Shown piece after piece: positions 26,405-36,442 of a DNA stretch of 64,000 nt. The notes beneath the pieces were generated by a model. That model searched no databases. It saw only the letters and a list, made by a program, of their open reading frames with translations, and was not told where the DNA came from. Position 1 is the first letter of the stretch. The number at the start of each line of letters is the position of its first letter. The stretch covers positions 372,001 to 436,000 of the forward strand of contig NZ_NFJF01000001.1 of NCBI RefSeq assembly GCF_002159735.1, given 5' to 3'. A program made the position numbers and the translations under genes. The DNA is from Olsenella sp. An270. Lineage in GTDB: Bacteria; Actinomycetota; Coriobacteriia; Coriobacteriales; Atopobiaceae.

Positions 26405-26703
26405 CGGGCATATCCGAGAATTGCCGGTCTTATCACGCGAGCGTCTAGGAATTGGCGCTCTTGTCGCTAGGGCCTCTAAGAATCGACGCCCTTGTCCCGT
26501 GCTTTTCTAAAGAATTGAGTGGTTGTCCGTCCAGGCGCCCTACAACAAGGACAACCCCTTGAATTTCTAGAGGCATGAGTGACAAAGGCGCGAATTTCTA
26601 GAAGCGAGAAGGACAAGGGCCGTAGTTTCTGGAGGCTGTCAGGACAAGGGCGCGACTTCCTGGAGTGCGTACGTGACGACGTCGAATACGCAGCGCAAAT
26701 GTA
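26405..26703. repeat. inverted array of exactly 31-bp-spaced degenerate units
   Basis: The gap 26351-26792 holds no protein gene. Its right half has units with GGACAA-like starts at 26549, 26580, 26611 and 26642, and a decayed one at 26673. Each consists of GGACAA, 6-7 variable bases, GAATT and TCTAG-like bases, then a variable tail. Its left half has the reverse complement, with TTGTC-like boxes at 26430, 26461, 26492 and 26523. All steps are exactly 31 bp. A 20-bp centre (26529-26548) joins the halves, so each left unit faces a right unit and could pair with it; the innermost pair gives 16 Watson-Crick and 3 G-T pairs over 22 positions. Confidence 0.85.
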
Positions 26704-26792
26704 GGCTAAAGGTGGTGCGTCGGCGAATTGGATGAGCGATTTGGATTTTCTCGTGCCTTCCGCGCCGAGTTCTGATAGGATGTACCCCGCAC

Positions 26793-26867
26793 GGGCGATT
26801 GGCTCAGGGGTAGAGCACTTCCTTCACACGGAAGGGGTCGCTGGTTCGAATCCAGCATCGCCCACCA
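26793..26867 (+). tRNA. tRNA-Val (anticodon CAC)
   Basis: The 75-nt cloverleaf has acceptor GGGCGAT paired with ATCGCCC, anticodon stem CTTCC/GGAAG with loop TTCACAC (anticodon CAC), T loop TTCGAAT, and an encoded CCA. A TAGGAT -10-like box lies at 26776-26781. Confidence 0.97.
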
Positions 26868-26869
26868 GC

Positions 26870-26945
26870 GGGGATATAGCTCAGTTGGGAGAGCGCGTGA
26901 CTGGCAGTCACGAGGTCAGGGGTTCGAACCCCCTTATCTCCACCA
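26870..26945 (+). tRNA. tRNA-Ala (anticodon GGC), copy 2
   Basis: This copy is identical over 76 nt to the one at 26157 and starts 2 nt after tRNA-Val, so the two are probably cotranscribed. A strong terminator follows. Confidence 0.97.
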
Positions 26946-26953
26946 GACGCTCA

Positions 26954-26993
26954 CGGGCCGTCGGGTTCTCATGCCCGACGGCCCGTTTCGTTT
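26954..26993 (+). terminator. terminator after tRNA-Val/tRNA-Ala
   Basis: A perfect 12-bp stem (26954-26965 with 26974-26985) is followed by TTTCGTTT. Confidence 0.85.
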
Positions 26994-27012
26994 GAGACGG
27001 GGGAGACCGCCT

Positions 27013-27954
27013 ATGATCCATGTCGGCAAGGAGCGCGTCTACAACACCCTCGACGCGGCGCACGAGCCTGCGGCCACGGTCGCCCCGGGCAGCGTGGTCG
27101 AGATCGAGACTCAGCTCAACGGCGGGGACTGGCTCAACGGCATCGAGGACCTCTGGGACCCCAGCAAGAGCCGCGGACCCAACCTGACGACCGTCGTGGC
27201 CGTGGAGGGGGCGCGTCCCGGGGACACCCTCGTCGTCGAGGTGCTCGACGTGGTCCCCGGACCGCTCGGCTATACCGGCTTCGCCGGCTGGAGAAACCCG
27301 CTCTCGCAGCTCATCTGGGAGAACGACTGGGACGTCGTCACCAAGACGGTGCGCATCGAGGACGGGCGGGTTCTCTGGAGCGACGGCCTCAGCCTGCCCG
27401 TGCGCCCCATGATCGGCACGATCGCCACGGCGCCGGCGGGGGAGCCGCAGACGAACCGCTACGCCTATCGCAACGGCGGCAACATGGACGTCCAGGAGAT
27501 CTGCCCCGGGACGACGCTCTACCTGCCGGTCGAGGTCGAGGGCGCGCTGCTGCACGTGGGGGACTGCCACGCCATCATGGGCGACGGCGAGATCCCCCAC
27601 GGAGGCGCCATCGAGTGCGCGGCCACGGTGACGCTCAGGCTCTCCCTGAGACCCGGGTACGCGTCGCACGGCTGGCTTCGCGCCGAGAACGACACCCACA
27701 TCATGACGATCGCGAACCTCGACCGGATGAAGGACTCGTTCTGCGCCGCGTGTCGCGAGCTCATCTGGTGGATGGTCGAGGACTACGGCTTCGACCCCAA
27801 GGAGGCCTACCTCCTGCTCGGCCAGGTGCTCGAGGCGCGTTGCACCATGCTGCACGGCGACGACGGCCCCTTCAGCCCCTACGTCTGCAAGGTCGAGAAG
27901 CGCTTCCTCGTGCCCGAGGGCAGCGTGGCGCGCTCGGGAGAGGAGCGGTCATGA
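27013..27954 (+). CDS. Acetamidase/formamidase family protein
   Basis: The family hydrolyses short amides such as formamide or acetamide to acid and ammonia. The 313-residue protein shows the family blocks GPLGYTGFAGW, GGNMDVQEICPGTTLYLPVE, and LLHVGDCHAIMGDGEIPHGG, which carry likely metal and active-site residues. The ATG at 27013 is preferred (GGGGGAG upstream). The stop overlaps the ATG of the PdxA-like gene, indicating an operon. The true substrate is not clear. Confidence 0.85.
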   Translation: MIHVGKERVYNTLDAAHEPAATVAPGSVVEIETQLNGGDWLNGIEDLWDPSKSRGPNLTTVVAVEGARPGDTLVVEVLDVVPGPLGYTGFAGWRNPLSQLIWENDWDVVTKTVRIEDGRVLWSDGLSLPVRPMIGTIATAPAGEPQTNRYAYRNGGNMDVQEICPGTTLYLPVEVEGALLHVGDCHAIMGDGEIPHGGAIECAATVTLRLSLRPGYASHGWLRAENDTHIMTIANLDRMKDSFCAACRELIWWMVEDYGFDPKEAYLLLGQVLEARCTMLHGDDGPFSPYVCKVEKRFLVPEGSVARSGEERS

Positions 27955-29015
27955 GCCGAGAGGAGCGGCCCGTCGTTGCGATCACGATGGGCGACCCGGC
28001 CGGGAACGGCCCCGAGCTCTGCGTCAAGGCCCTCTCCGACGCGGCGCTCTATGACCGGTGCCGACCTGTCGTCGTGGGAGACGCGGGCGTGATAGACCGT
28101 GCGCGGGGCTACGTGAGCCACCCGGAGATCAGGGTCAACGCCGTCTCCGAGGTGTCCGACGCGAGCTTTGTCCCCGGCGTCATCGACGTGCTCGACCTCG
28201 CGCTCGTGCCGGACGTCGCTGCGCTCCCGCTGGGCTGCGTCTCTGCGGAGGCAGGCTGGGCCGCCTTCGAGAGCGTGCGGACGACCATCGAGCTCGCGCT
28301 CGCCGGCGAGGTCGACGCGACGGTCACCAACGCACTCAACAAGGAGGCGCTCAACCTCGCCCTCAGCCCGCGCGGCATGCACTTCGACGGCCACACAGAG
28401 ATCTACGCCCACTACACGCACACCGCCAGCTACGCCATGATGCTCTGCCATCACGACTTTCGCGTCGCGCACGTGTCCACGCACTGCTCCCTCAGGGAGG
28501 CGTGCGAGCGCGTGCGCATGCCCCGCGTGCTCGAGGTGATCCGTCTCGCGTGGCGGGCCTGCCGCGACCTCGGCATCGAACGACCTCGCGTCGCCGTTGC
28601 CGGCCTCAACCCGCACGCAGGGGAGAGCGGCCTCTTCGGAACCGAGGAGATCGAGGAGATCATCCCCGCGATCGAGGCCGCGCGCTCCGAGGGGATCGAC
28701 GCCCGCGGGCCCCTCCCGCCTGACAGTGTCTTCCCCGAGATGAACGGCGGCTGGTACGACATCGTCGTCTGCATGTACCACGACCAGGGGCACATACCCA
28801 CCAAGATGCTCGGGTTCCGCTTTGACCGCAAGCAGGGCGCATGGGACGCCGTCGAGGGCGTGAACGTCACGCTCGGGCTCCCGATCATCCGCACGTCCGT
28901 CGACCACGGGACGGGGTTCGCGCTGGCCGGGACCGGAGAGTCGAGCGAGCGTTCGCTCGTCAACGCCATCGACTACGCGATCCGCCTGTCCTTCGGGCGG
29001 CCTAGCGTCCGGTGA
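27951..29015 (+). CDS. PdxA-family 4-hydroxythreonine-4-phosphate dehydrogenase
   Basis: PdxA enzymes oxidise and decarboxylate 4-phosphohydroxy-L-threonine; the PdxA2 branch acts on other 4-phospho-sugar acids. The 354-residue protein has ITMGDPAGNGPEL at the N-terminus, VTNALNKEALN, the metal-binding FDGHTEIYAHYT, and CMYHDQGHIPTKMLGF. The ATG overlaps the amidase stop. No other vitamin B6 gene is nearby, and the amidase partner suggests a catabolic PdxA2-like role, which is an inference. Its 3' end overlaps the converging acyltransferase gene by 14 bp. Confidence 0.87.
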   Translation: MSREERPVVAITMGDPAGNGPELCVKALSDAALYDRCRPVVVGDAGVIDRARGYVSHPEIRVNAVSEVSDASFVPGVIDVLDLALVPDVAALPLGCVSAEAGWAAFESVRTTIELALAGEVDATVTNALNKEALNLALSPRGMHFDGHTEIYAHYTHTASYAMMLCHHDFRVAHVSTHCSLREACERVRMPRVLEVIRLAWRACRDLGIERPRVAVAGLNPHAGESGLFGTEEIEEIIPAIEAARSEGIDARGPLPPDSVFPEMNGGWYDIVVCMYHDQGHIPTKMLGFRFDRKQGAWDAVEGVNVTLGLPIIRTSVDHGTGFALAGTGESSERSLVNAIDYAIRLSFGRPSVR

Positions 29016-30954
29016 CGGCCTGGCGGAGCATGGTCACGTAGGCGTCGGCGCCCTCGGGCCTGAGGTGCGTCCCGTCGTCCCAGAAGTACTCGTCGTGACC
29101 CGCGCTTGCGGCGTACCAGTCCACGACCTCGACGTTGTCGTACTCGGAGGCCATCTGCGCGTAGAGCGAGTTGTTGTAGTCCTGCTGCGCCCCCGGGACG
29201 CGCGTGTTGACGAGAAGGACGCGCCGCTCGGACCCACAGGCGTCTATGAGTGCGCGCACGTCCGACTCGGACGCCGGGCCGTTGCTGCCGAGCGCGAAGA
29301 TGACGACGGGCGCGTCGTGCCCGGTGACCGAGCAGGCACGGTAGACGTCGATGCCAACGCTCACCTGGCGGCTTATCGCCGAGTCCATCCATCCGTTGGG
29401 GAATATCTCGTTGAAGCGCTCCTGCGCGCCGAGGGAGACGGAGTCGCCGACGAGCAGGACCTCCGCGTCGGTGACGCCGGTCTCCGGGTCGACCGTGTAG
29501 TCGGACGGATCGGGCACGACGACCTCGTCCTTCTCGGTGTCTTCCTCCTCGCCCTTCTCGGACTCGTCCTTGTCGTCTGACCCCTCGGCGTCCTGCTGGT
29601 CGACGACCTCCTGGGAGCTCTCCGCCTGCTGGCCCACCGGGACCCCGGTCTGGGCAGACTCGATGGGAGCGACGGCGAGCACGAGAAGCGCGACGGCAGT
29701 GACGGCGTAGAGCGCGACGCGCACCCTGCTCTGGCCGAGGAGCCACGGCCTTCCCTCGCCGCGCTCTACGAAGACGTACGAGGCGACGCTCACAACGGCG
29801 ATGAGGGCAAACTCGAGCACCCATCCCCACCAGGGAAGCTCGGTGGTCCGCGTGGCGGGGTTCATCACGAGAAGCAGCGGGTAGTGCCAGAGATAGAGCG
29901 AGAAGGACACGGCGCCAGCGGCGACGAGCGGCGGGGCGCCAAGGACGCTGCCGAGCACTCCGCCGCGACAGACGACGCCCACGAGCACGGCGGCGAGAAG
30001 GGCGGCGACGAGCGTCCCACCGTAGTAGGTGAGCGGCGAGAACCCGTCGATCGCAAACGTCATGACCACGAGCAGCGCGAGCGCGGCGACGCCGGCGACC
30101 TCGTAGCACCAGCCGGGGAGCGGGAAGCGCTCCTTGCCGTCATGTGTCGACCTGGCGAGCTGCCAACCCGCGCCCTCGGTTGCGAGCGCGCAGAGGGCGC
30201 CCACGAGGAGCTCGGCGGCGCGCGTGTCGAGCCCGTAGTAGACGCGGCTGGTGTCCGAGGGGTCGTAGAGGACGGCCATCTCGATGGCCGAGGCAAGCAC
30301 GAGGGCGCCCACGGCGACGAGAAGGGCCCGGCGCGTGGGACAGACGCGACGCAGCAGGAGGAGCAGGAGCGGCCACACGAGGTAGAACTGCATCGTGACG
30401 CCGAGGAACCACAGGTGCGTCAGGGGAGAGGGGAGTCCCGCCGCCGCGAAGTAGGGGACGTCGCTGACGATGTAGTGGATGTTCTCGAAGAAGAGGAGCG
30501 CGCTCAGCGCGTCGGACTTGAGCTTGGGGAGCAGGGGATGGGCGAAGAGCGCGCAGAGGACGGTCGTCACTCCCACGGCCACGACGACCGACGGGACGAG
30601 GCGGGCGAGGCGGCGGACTATGAACCGGGCGTAGTCGAGACGTCCGTCGCGCTCGAGCTCGCGTTCGAGCGAAAGCGTCGTGAGATAGCCGGTGAGCACG
30701 AAGAAGACGGAGACGCCGAAGAAGCCCCCGGGAAGCCACGAGGGGTCGGCGTGGTAGAGCAAGATGGCGACGATGGAGAGGGTGCGGATGCCCTCCAAGG
30801 CGCCGATACGTCCCCTGGCCCCGCTCGCCTCGCGACGAGCAGGGGGCTCGACGGAGCCGCGGTTGGGCCTGTAGCTCGGGCGCGACGAACGCTGGGGTCT
30901 CGCACGGTCGATCCGATGATCCAAGGTGTCCACCACATTCTCAAGTCGTGTCAA
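29002..30954 (-). CDS. OatA/OafA-type membrane O-acyltransferase with SGNH domain
   Basis: Such proteins O-acetylate peptidoglycan or surface glycans. The N-terminal two thirds (about residues 48-420 of 650) is an acyltransferase-3 membrane domain beginning ALEGIRTLSIVAILLYHADP, with roughly ten hydrophobic segments. An acidic, low-complexity Asp/Glu/Lys linker (about 440-475) joins a C-terminal SGNH hydrolase-like domain with LLVGDSVSLGA and DDGTHLRPEGA. It is the only gene on the minus strand in this stretch. The start is uncertain: TTG at 30954 gives the longest frame, and GTG codons follow at 30936 and 30933. A minus-strand TATAAT is at 30963-30968. Confidence 0.87.
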   Translation of the reverse strand: MTRLENVVDTLDHRIDRARPQRSSRPSYRPNRGSVEPPARREASGARGRIGALEGIRTLSIVAILLYHADPSWLPGGFFGVSVFFVLTGYLTTLSLERELERDGRLDYARFIVRRLARLVPSVVVAVGVTTVLCALFAHPLLPKLKSDALSALLFFENIHYIVSDVPYFAAAGLPSPLTHLWFLGVTMQFYLVWPLLLLLLRRVCPTRRALLVAVGALVLASAIEMAVLYDPSDTSRVYYGLDTRAAELLVGALCALATEGAGWQLARSTHDGKERFPLPGWCYEVAGVAALALLVVMTFAIDGFSPLTYYGGTLVAALLAAVLVGVVCRGGVLGSVLGAPPLVAAGAVSFSLYLWHYPLLLVMNPATRTTELPWWGWVLEFALIAVVSVASYVFVERGEGRPWLLGQSRVRVALYAVTAVALLVLAVAPIESAQTGVPVGQQAESSQEVVDQQDAEGSDDKDESEKGEEEDTEKDEVVVPDPSDYTVDPETGVTDAEVLLVGDSVSLGAQERFNEIFPNGWMDSAISRQVSVGIDVYRACSVTGHDAPVVIFALGSNGPASESDVRALIDACGSERRVLLVNTRVPGAQQDYNNSLYAQMASEYDNVEVVDWYAASAGHDEYFWDDGTHLRPEGADAYVTMLRQAVTGR

Positions 30955-31032
30955 GTCAGCCCATTATAGAGCCGCGCGCGGACGTCATTGGTATTACCAT
31001 GCATCTAACCGTTGAGAGCAGGAGGTCGTACG

Positions 31033-32112
31033 ATGAGGATCACCAACGTCAGGATCGAGAGGTTCTCCGCCCCGCTCAAGCAGCCGTTTCGCGTCGCCTA
31101 CGGAACGATGGACAGCGCCGACAGCTGGATGGTGCGACTCGAGACCGACGAGGGGCTCTACGGCCTTGGCTCCGCGGCGCCGCTGCCCTTCGTCACGGGC
31201 GAGACCATGGACACCTGCCGACTGGTGCTCAAAGACCTCGCCGATGCGCTCATGGGCGCCGACGCGCTCGACATCGCGGGCGCACACGTGCTCATGGACG
31301 CCCGCATCCACGGCAACGGTTCGGCCAAGTGCGCCTTTGACCTCGCGCTTCACGACATCGCCGGCAAGTATCACGGCGTGCCTCTGTACAGACTGCTGGG
31401 CGGGTCCGACCCCGTCGTGGTGAACGACATAACGGTCGGCATCGACACGCCCGAGAACATGCGACGCGAGGCCAAGCGCTGCGTGTCCGAGATGGGCTTC
31501 GACATCCTTAAGGTCAAGATAGGGCTCGACCTGGAGCACGACCTCGAGGCGCTCTCGGCCATCAGGTCGAGCGTGGGTGACGACGTCCGGATCCGCGTCG
31601 ACGCCAACCAGGGCTATACCGTCGAGACCGCCCTCGCCGCGCTCGTCGAGCTCGAGGCGCTCGGGGTCGACGCAGCCGAGCAGTTCCTGCCCTGGTGGGA
31701 CTTCGACGGGGCTGCCGAGCTCATGCGCAGGAACACAACGTCGGTCAAGCTCATGCTCGACGAGTCCATCCATGACGTACACGACGCTCGTCGCGCGGCG
31801 GCCCTGCACGCCGCAGACTTCTTCAACATCAAACTCATGAAGTGTGGAGGCCTGCTCGGCGGGGCTGAGATCGCCGACGTCGCGGAGCGCTCCGGTGTGG
31901 GCTGCATGGTCGGCTGCATGATGGAAAACAAGATCAGCCTCACCGCCGGGATCAGCCTCGTCGCCGCCAAGAGTGCGGTCGTCGAGGCAGACTGCGACAG
32001 CTTCACCTTCTTCGTGGGTGACGACGACGGCATCGAGGGCGGCTTCACGCGTGAGGGCGGCACGTTCCGGCTGCTCGACAAGCCCGGCCTCGGCATCGAG
32101 CTTGACTTCTAG
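31033..32112 (+). CDS. Enolase-superfamily dipeptide epimerase-like protein
   Basis: Enolase-superfamily epimerases invert dipeptides such as L-Ala-D-Glu; muconate-type cycloisomerases share the fold. The 359-residue protein has the catalytic KxK in FDILKVKIG (about residues 157-165), the metal ligands in RVDANQGY, AEQF and LMLDES, and the opposite Lys in NIKLMKCGG. AGGAGGT precedes the ATG. It is followed after 39 nt by a serine hydrolase gene, which supports a role in breakdown of peptides or cell-wall fragments. The substrate is inferred, not shown. Confidence 0.82.
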   Translation: MRITNVRIERFSAPLKQPFRVAYGTMDSADSWMVRLETDEGLYGLGSAAPLPFVTGETMDTCRLVLKDLADALMGADALDIAGAHVLMDARIHGNGSAKCAFDLALHDIAGKYHGVPLYRLLGGSDPVVVNDITVGIDTPENMRREAKRCVSEMGFDILKVKIGLDLEHDLEALSAIRSSVGDDVRIRVDANQGYTVETALAALVELEALGVDAAEQFLPWWDFDGAAELMRRNTTSVKLMLDESIHDVHDARRAAALHAADFFNIKLMKCGGLLGGAEIADVAERSGVGCMVGCMMENKISLTAGISLVAAKSAVVEADCDSFTFFVGDDDGIEGGFTREGGTFRLLDKPGLGIELDF

Positions 32113-32151
32113 ACGCAGCGACGCGAGCGCAGGAAGAGACGGGGGCATGTG

Positions 32152-33645
32152 ATGGCAGGCTTCTTCGACGAACTCAGCGACATGGCCGAGCGTGGGCTCG
32201 AACTCTGGGAGAGCCCGTCGGTCGCTCTCGGCGTCACCTATCGTGGCGAGACCGTGTTCTCGGGCGCCTTCGGCCTGCGTGACGTCGAGCGGGGCCTCTC
32301 CGCCGACTCCCAGACCCTCTATCAGATCGCGAGCTGCACGAAGGCGTTCACCGCCGCGCTCGCCGCGATGCTCGTCGAGGAAGGTGTGCTCGACTGGGAC
32401 ACCCCGGTGAGGGAATACGTCCCGGAGGTCCGCTTCTATGACGATTACGCCACGCGAACGGTCAGCGTGCGCGACCTCCTGTGCCATCGCACGGGACTCC
32501 CGCGCCACGAGTACTCCTGGTACGGGACCGACTACACGCGCGACGACATCATCCACAACCTGCGCTTCCTTGAGCCAAACCACCCGATTCGCACGACCTT
32601 CCAGTACAACAACCAGTGCTACGTGCTTGCCGGCCGTGTCCTCGAGCACCTCACCGGAACGACCTTCGAGGAACTCGTGAGTCGTCGCATCCTCGAGCCC
32701 CTCGGCATGTGTCGCAGCAGGCTCTACCTCGACGAGCTCGCCGCGGACGAGAACCATGCCGTCGGCTACGGGCGTCCCGACGGGCGCGACCCCGTCCACG
32801 GGCGCGTTCCCATTCCGTACTACAGGAGTTCCGTCGAGGATCGCTCCGCCGGCGTCGGCTCTCCCTTCGCACCCGCCGGCTGCATCAGCTCCTGTGTCGA
32901 CGACCTGCTCGTCTGGGCTCGCCTCCACCTCGGTGACGACTCGGTGCCCACAGGCGTCCTCTCGCCGGCCTCCCTCGCGACGCTCCACGCGCCGCAGATG
33001 ATCCTCGACCGCCCGCTGGACATGCCGCAGGCCGAGTCCGCCTTCCACTGCTACGGACTGGGCTGGTTCGTCGAGTCCTACCGTGGCCGCAGGTTCGTCC
33101 ATCACAGCGGCAACATCGACGGCTTCTCATCGTTCGTCGGGCTCCTCCCCGACGAGGACCTCGGTGTCGTCGCCCTCACCAACATGAACGGGAGCCTGCT
33201 GCACGCTGCGCTCGCGCACGAGGCGCTCGATCATTACCTCGGCGTGAGCGGGGGAGACTGGATCAGGCGCTATCACGACCATGCCGTCGAGAAGGGCGAG
33301 AAGGAGGCCCAGATGGCCGCGCGGCTCAGGGGCGAGCGGGTCCTGGGCACCGCGCCCTCGCATGCGCTCGCAGACTACGTCGGCACCTACGCGAGGCCCG
33401 GCTATGAGCAGGTCCGCGTCACGTGCGAGGCCGGCGCGCTCGCCCTGGAGTTCAACCACTGGCACCTGCCTCTCGACCACTTCCACTACGACACCTTCGT
33501 GCTCGACGACGTCCTCGGGGAGCTTCCGCCCGGCATGCCTGTCCACTTCCACCTGGCCGAGACGGGCGGCTCGGTCGACGGTCTGGCCATGCCGCTCCAC
33601 ACCGAGCCGGGCTGCGACCTCGTGTGCTTCCGCCGCGTGGACTAG
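32152..33645 (+). CDS. Beta-lactamase-family serine hydrolase
   Basis: Class C beta-lactamase-like hydrolases include D-aminopeptidases, esterases and DD-peptidases. The 497-residue protein has the nucleophile motif SCTK (in IASCTKAFTAALA), a Tyr-x-Asn-like FQYNNQCY, and HHSG (VHHSGNIDGF) in the position of the KTG motif. A C-terminal extension from about residue 400 (ALADYVGTYARPGYE onward) resembles the DUF3471 barrel. No signal peptide is evident, so a cytoplasmic location is likely. It probably forms an operon with the epimerase gene. The substrate is unknown. Confidence 0.85.
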   Translation: MAGFFDELSDMAERGLELWESPSVALGVTYRGETVFSGAFGLRDVERGLSADSQTLYQIASCTKAFTAALAAMLVEEGVLDWDTPVREYVPEVRFYDDYATRTVSVRDLLCHRTGLPRHEYSWYGTDYTRDDIIHNLRFLEPNHPIRTTFQYNNQCYVLAGRVLEHLTGTTFEELVSRRILEPLGMCRSRLYLDELAADENHAVGYGRPDGRDPVHGRVPIPYYRSSVEDRSAGVGSPFAPAGCISSCVDDLLVWARLHLGDDSVPTGVLSPASLATLHAPQMILDRPLDMPQAESAFHCYGLGWFVESYRGRRFVHHSGNIDGFSSFVGLLPDEDLGVVALTNMNGSLLHAALAHEALDHYLGVSGGDWIRRYHDHAVEKGEKEAQMAARLRGERVLGTAPSHALADYVGTYARPGYEQVRVTCEAGALALEFNHWHLPLDHFHYDTFVLDDVLGELPPGMPVHFHLAETGGSVDGLAMPLHTEPGCDLVCFRRVD

Positions 33646-33752
33646 CCGCGCGCGTCTGCCGCACGTGCGATATTCCGATGGGGCTTTTCGGCAGCCCTCT
33701 GCCTGTCGTCCTTCTCGCCTATACTGGACGGGTTGACTACAGGGAGGACCGC

Positions 33753-34139
33753 ATGAACACGTCAGAGAACCCCGCCGAGCTCTTTGGGCTCAGGCTCGCC
33801 CACGTTGGCATCAACACGAACACGCCCGAGGAGGCCGCATCCACGGCGGACGCGCTCTGCGCCCTGCTTGGCATCAAGCGCGGCGAGGAGCCCTTCCCGG
33901 TGTCCTCCTTCGCTGGCAGCCTCGTCGAGGTCATGAACAACGGCGGCCGTGGCGAGAAGGGCCACATCGGGCTGCACGTCGACGACATCGACGCCGCCCA
34001 GGCGTGGTACGAGGCGCGCGGCGTCGAGTTCAACGAGTCCTCGCGCACGCTCTGCCCCGACGGCTCCGGCCGCACCTACCTCATCTACTTCAAGGAGGAG
34101 ATCGCCGGCTTTGCGATCCACCTCACCATCGCCGACTAG
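33753..34139 (+). CDS. VOC-fold protein resembling the C-terminal domain of KDPG-aldolase fusions
   Basis: The 128-residue protein has a single VOC/glyoxalase-like fold: LRLAHVGINTNTPEEA, then FAGSLVEVMNNGGRGEKGHIGLHVDDI, then YLIYFKEEIAGFAIHLTIAD (listed by their ends). It resembles the VOC extension attached to some KDPG/KHG aldolases, but no aldolase domain is present here. AGGGAGG precedes the ATG at 33753. A TATACT box lies upstream at 33720-33725 without a good -35. Its role is unknown. Confidence 0.7.
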   Translation: MNTSENPAELFGLRLAHVGINTNTPEEAASTADALCALLGIKRGEEPFPVSSFAGSLVEVMNNGGRGEKGHIGLHVDDIDAAQAWYEARGVEFNESSRTLCPDGSGRTYLIYFKEEIAGFAIHLTIAD

Positions 34140-34154
34140 CTCCGGGGCAGCCAC

Positions 34155-36132
<1,978 letters not shown>

Positions 36133-36140
<8 letters not shown>

Positions 36141-36435
36141 TCTCACGGCCTCCCGGGTCGTCCAGAACCTCGCGCGCGTCTGCCGCGTGGCCGCATGGCT
36201 TCTCGTCGCGCTCGTCGCGGCCGGGGCGGTGCTCCCCGCCGGCCCCCGATCGCTGCTCCTCGGCGTGAACAACCTCGTCTCGGGGCTCGTGCCGGAGGCC
36301 GTCTCGGGACTTCTCGTCTTCGTCACCCCCTTTGGGGGCGCCTTCAGGGGCGACTTCGCCATCCTGGCGGTCATCCTGCTGCTCGTCGACTGGGCCCTGT
36401 GCCGCCTCGCCGCCGCGATCCGTCGTCCAAGATAG
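36133..36435 (+). CDS. Small membrane protein, unknown
   Basis: The 100-residue protein is predicted from a GTG that overlaps the end of the ABC-F gene by 8 bp. It has two hydrophobic segments (about residues 19-36 and 75-90) around a short Gly/Val-rich middle, and a basic C-terminus (IRRPR). No family was recognised. Tight packing between two real genes in the same direction supports it being translated. Confidence 0.55.
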
Positions 36436-36442
36436 GGGAGGC

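Noticed and set aside
26405-26703. CRISPR array reading of the 31-bp units
   Set aside because: Units are degenerate, directly adjacent without unique spacers, switch orientation in the middle, and there are no cas genes in the window.
26100-26995. Open frames running across the tRNA cluster as protein genes
   Set aside because: They consist of tRNA sequence and hairpins in translation and have no ribosome-binding site or family similarity.
33708-33725. Third member of the GTCCTTCTCGCC palindromic family before the VOC gene
   Set aside because: Only one outer-arm-like string is present; no inverted partner, inner arms or core were found.
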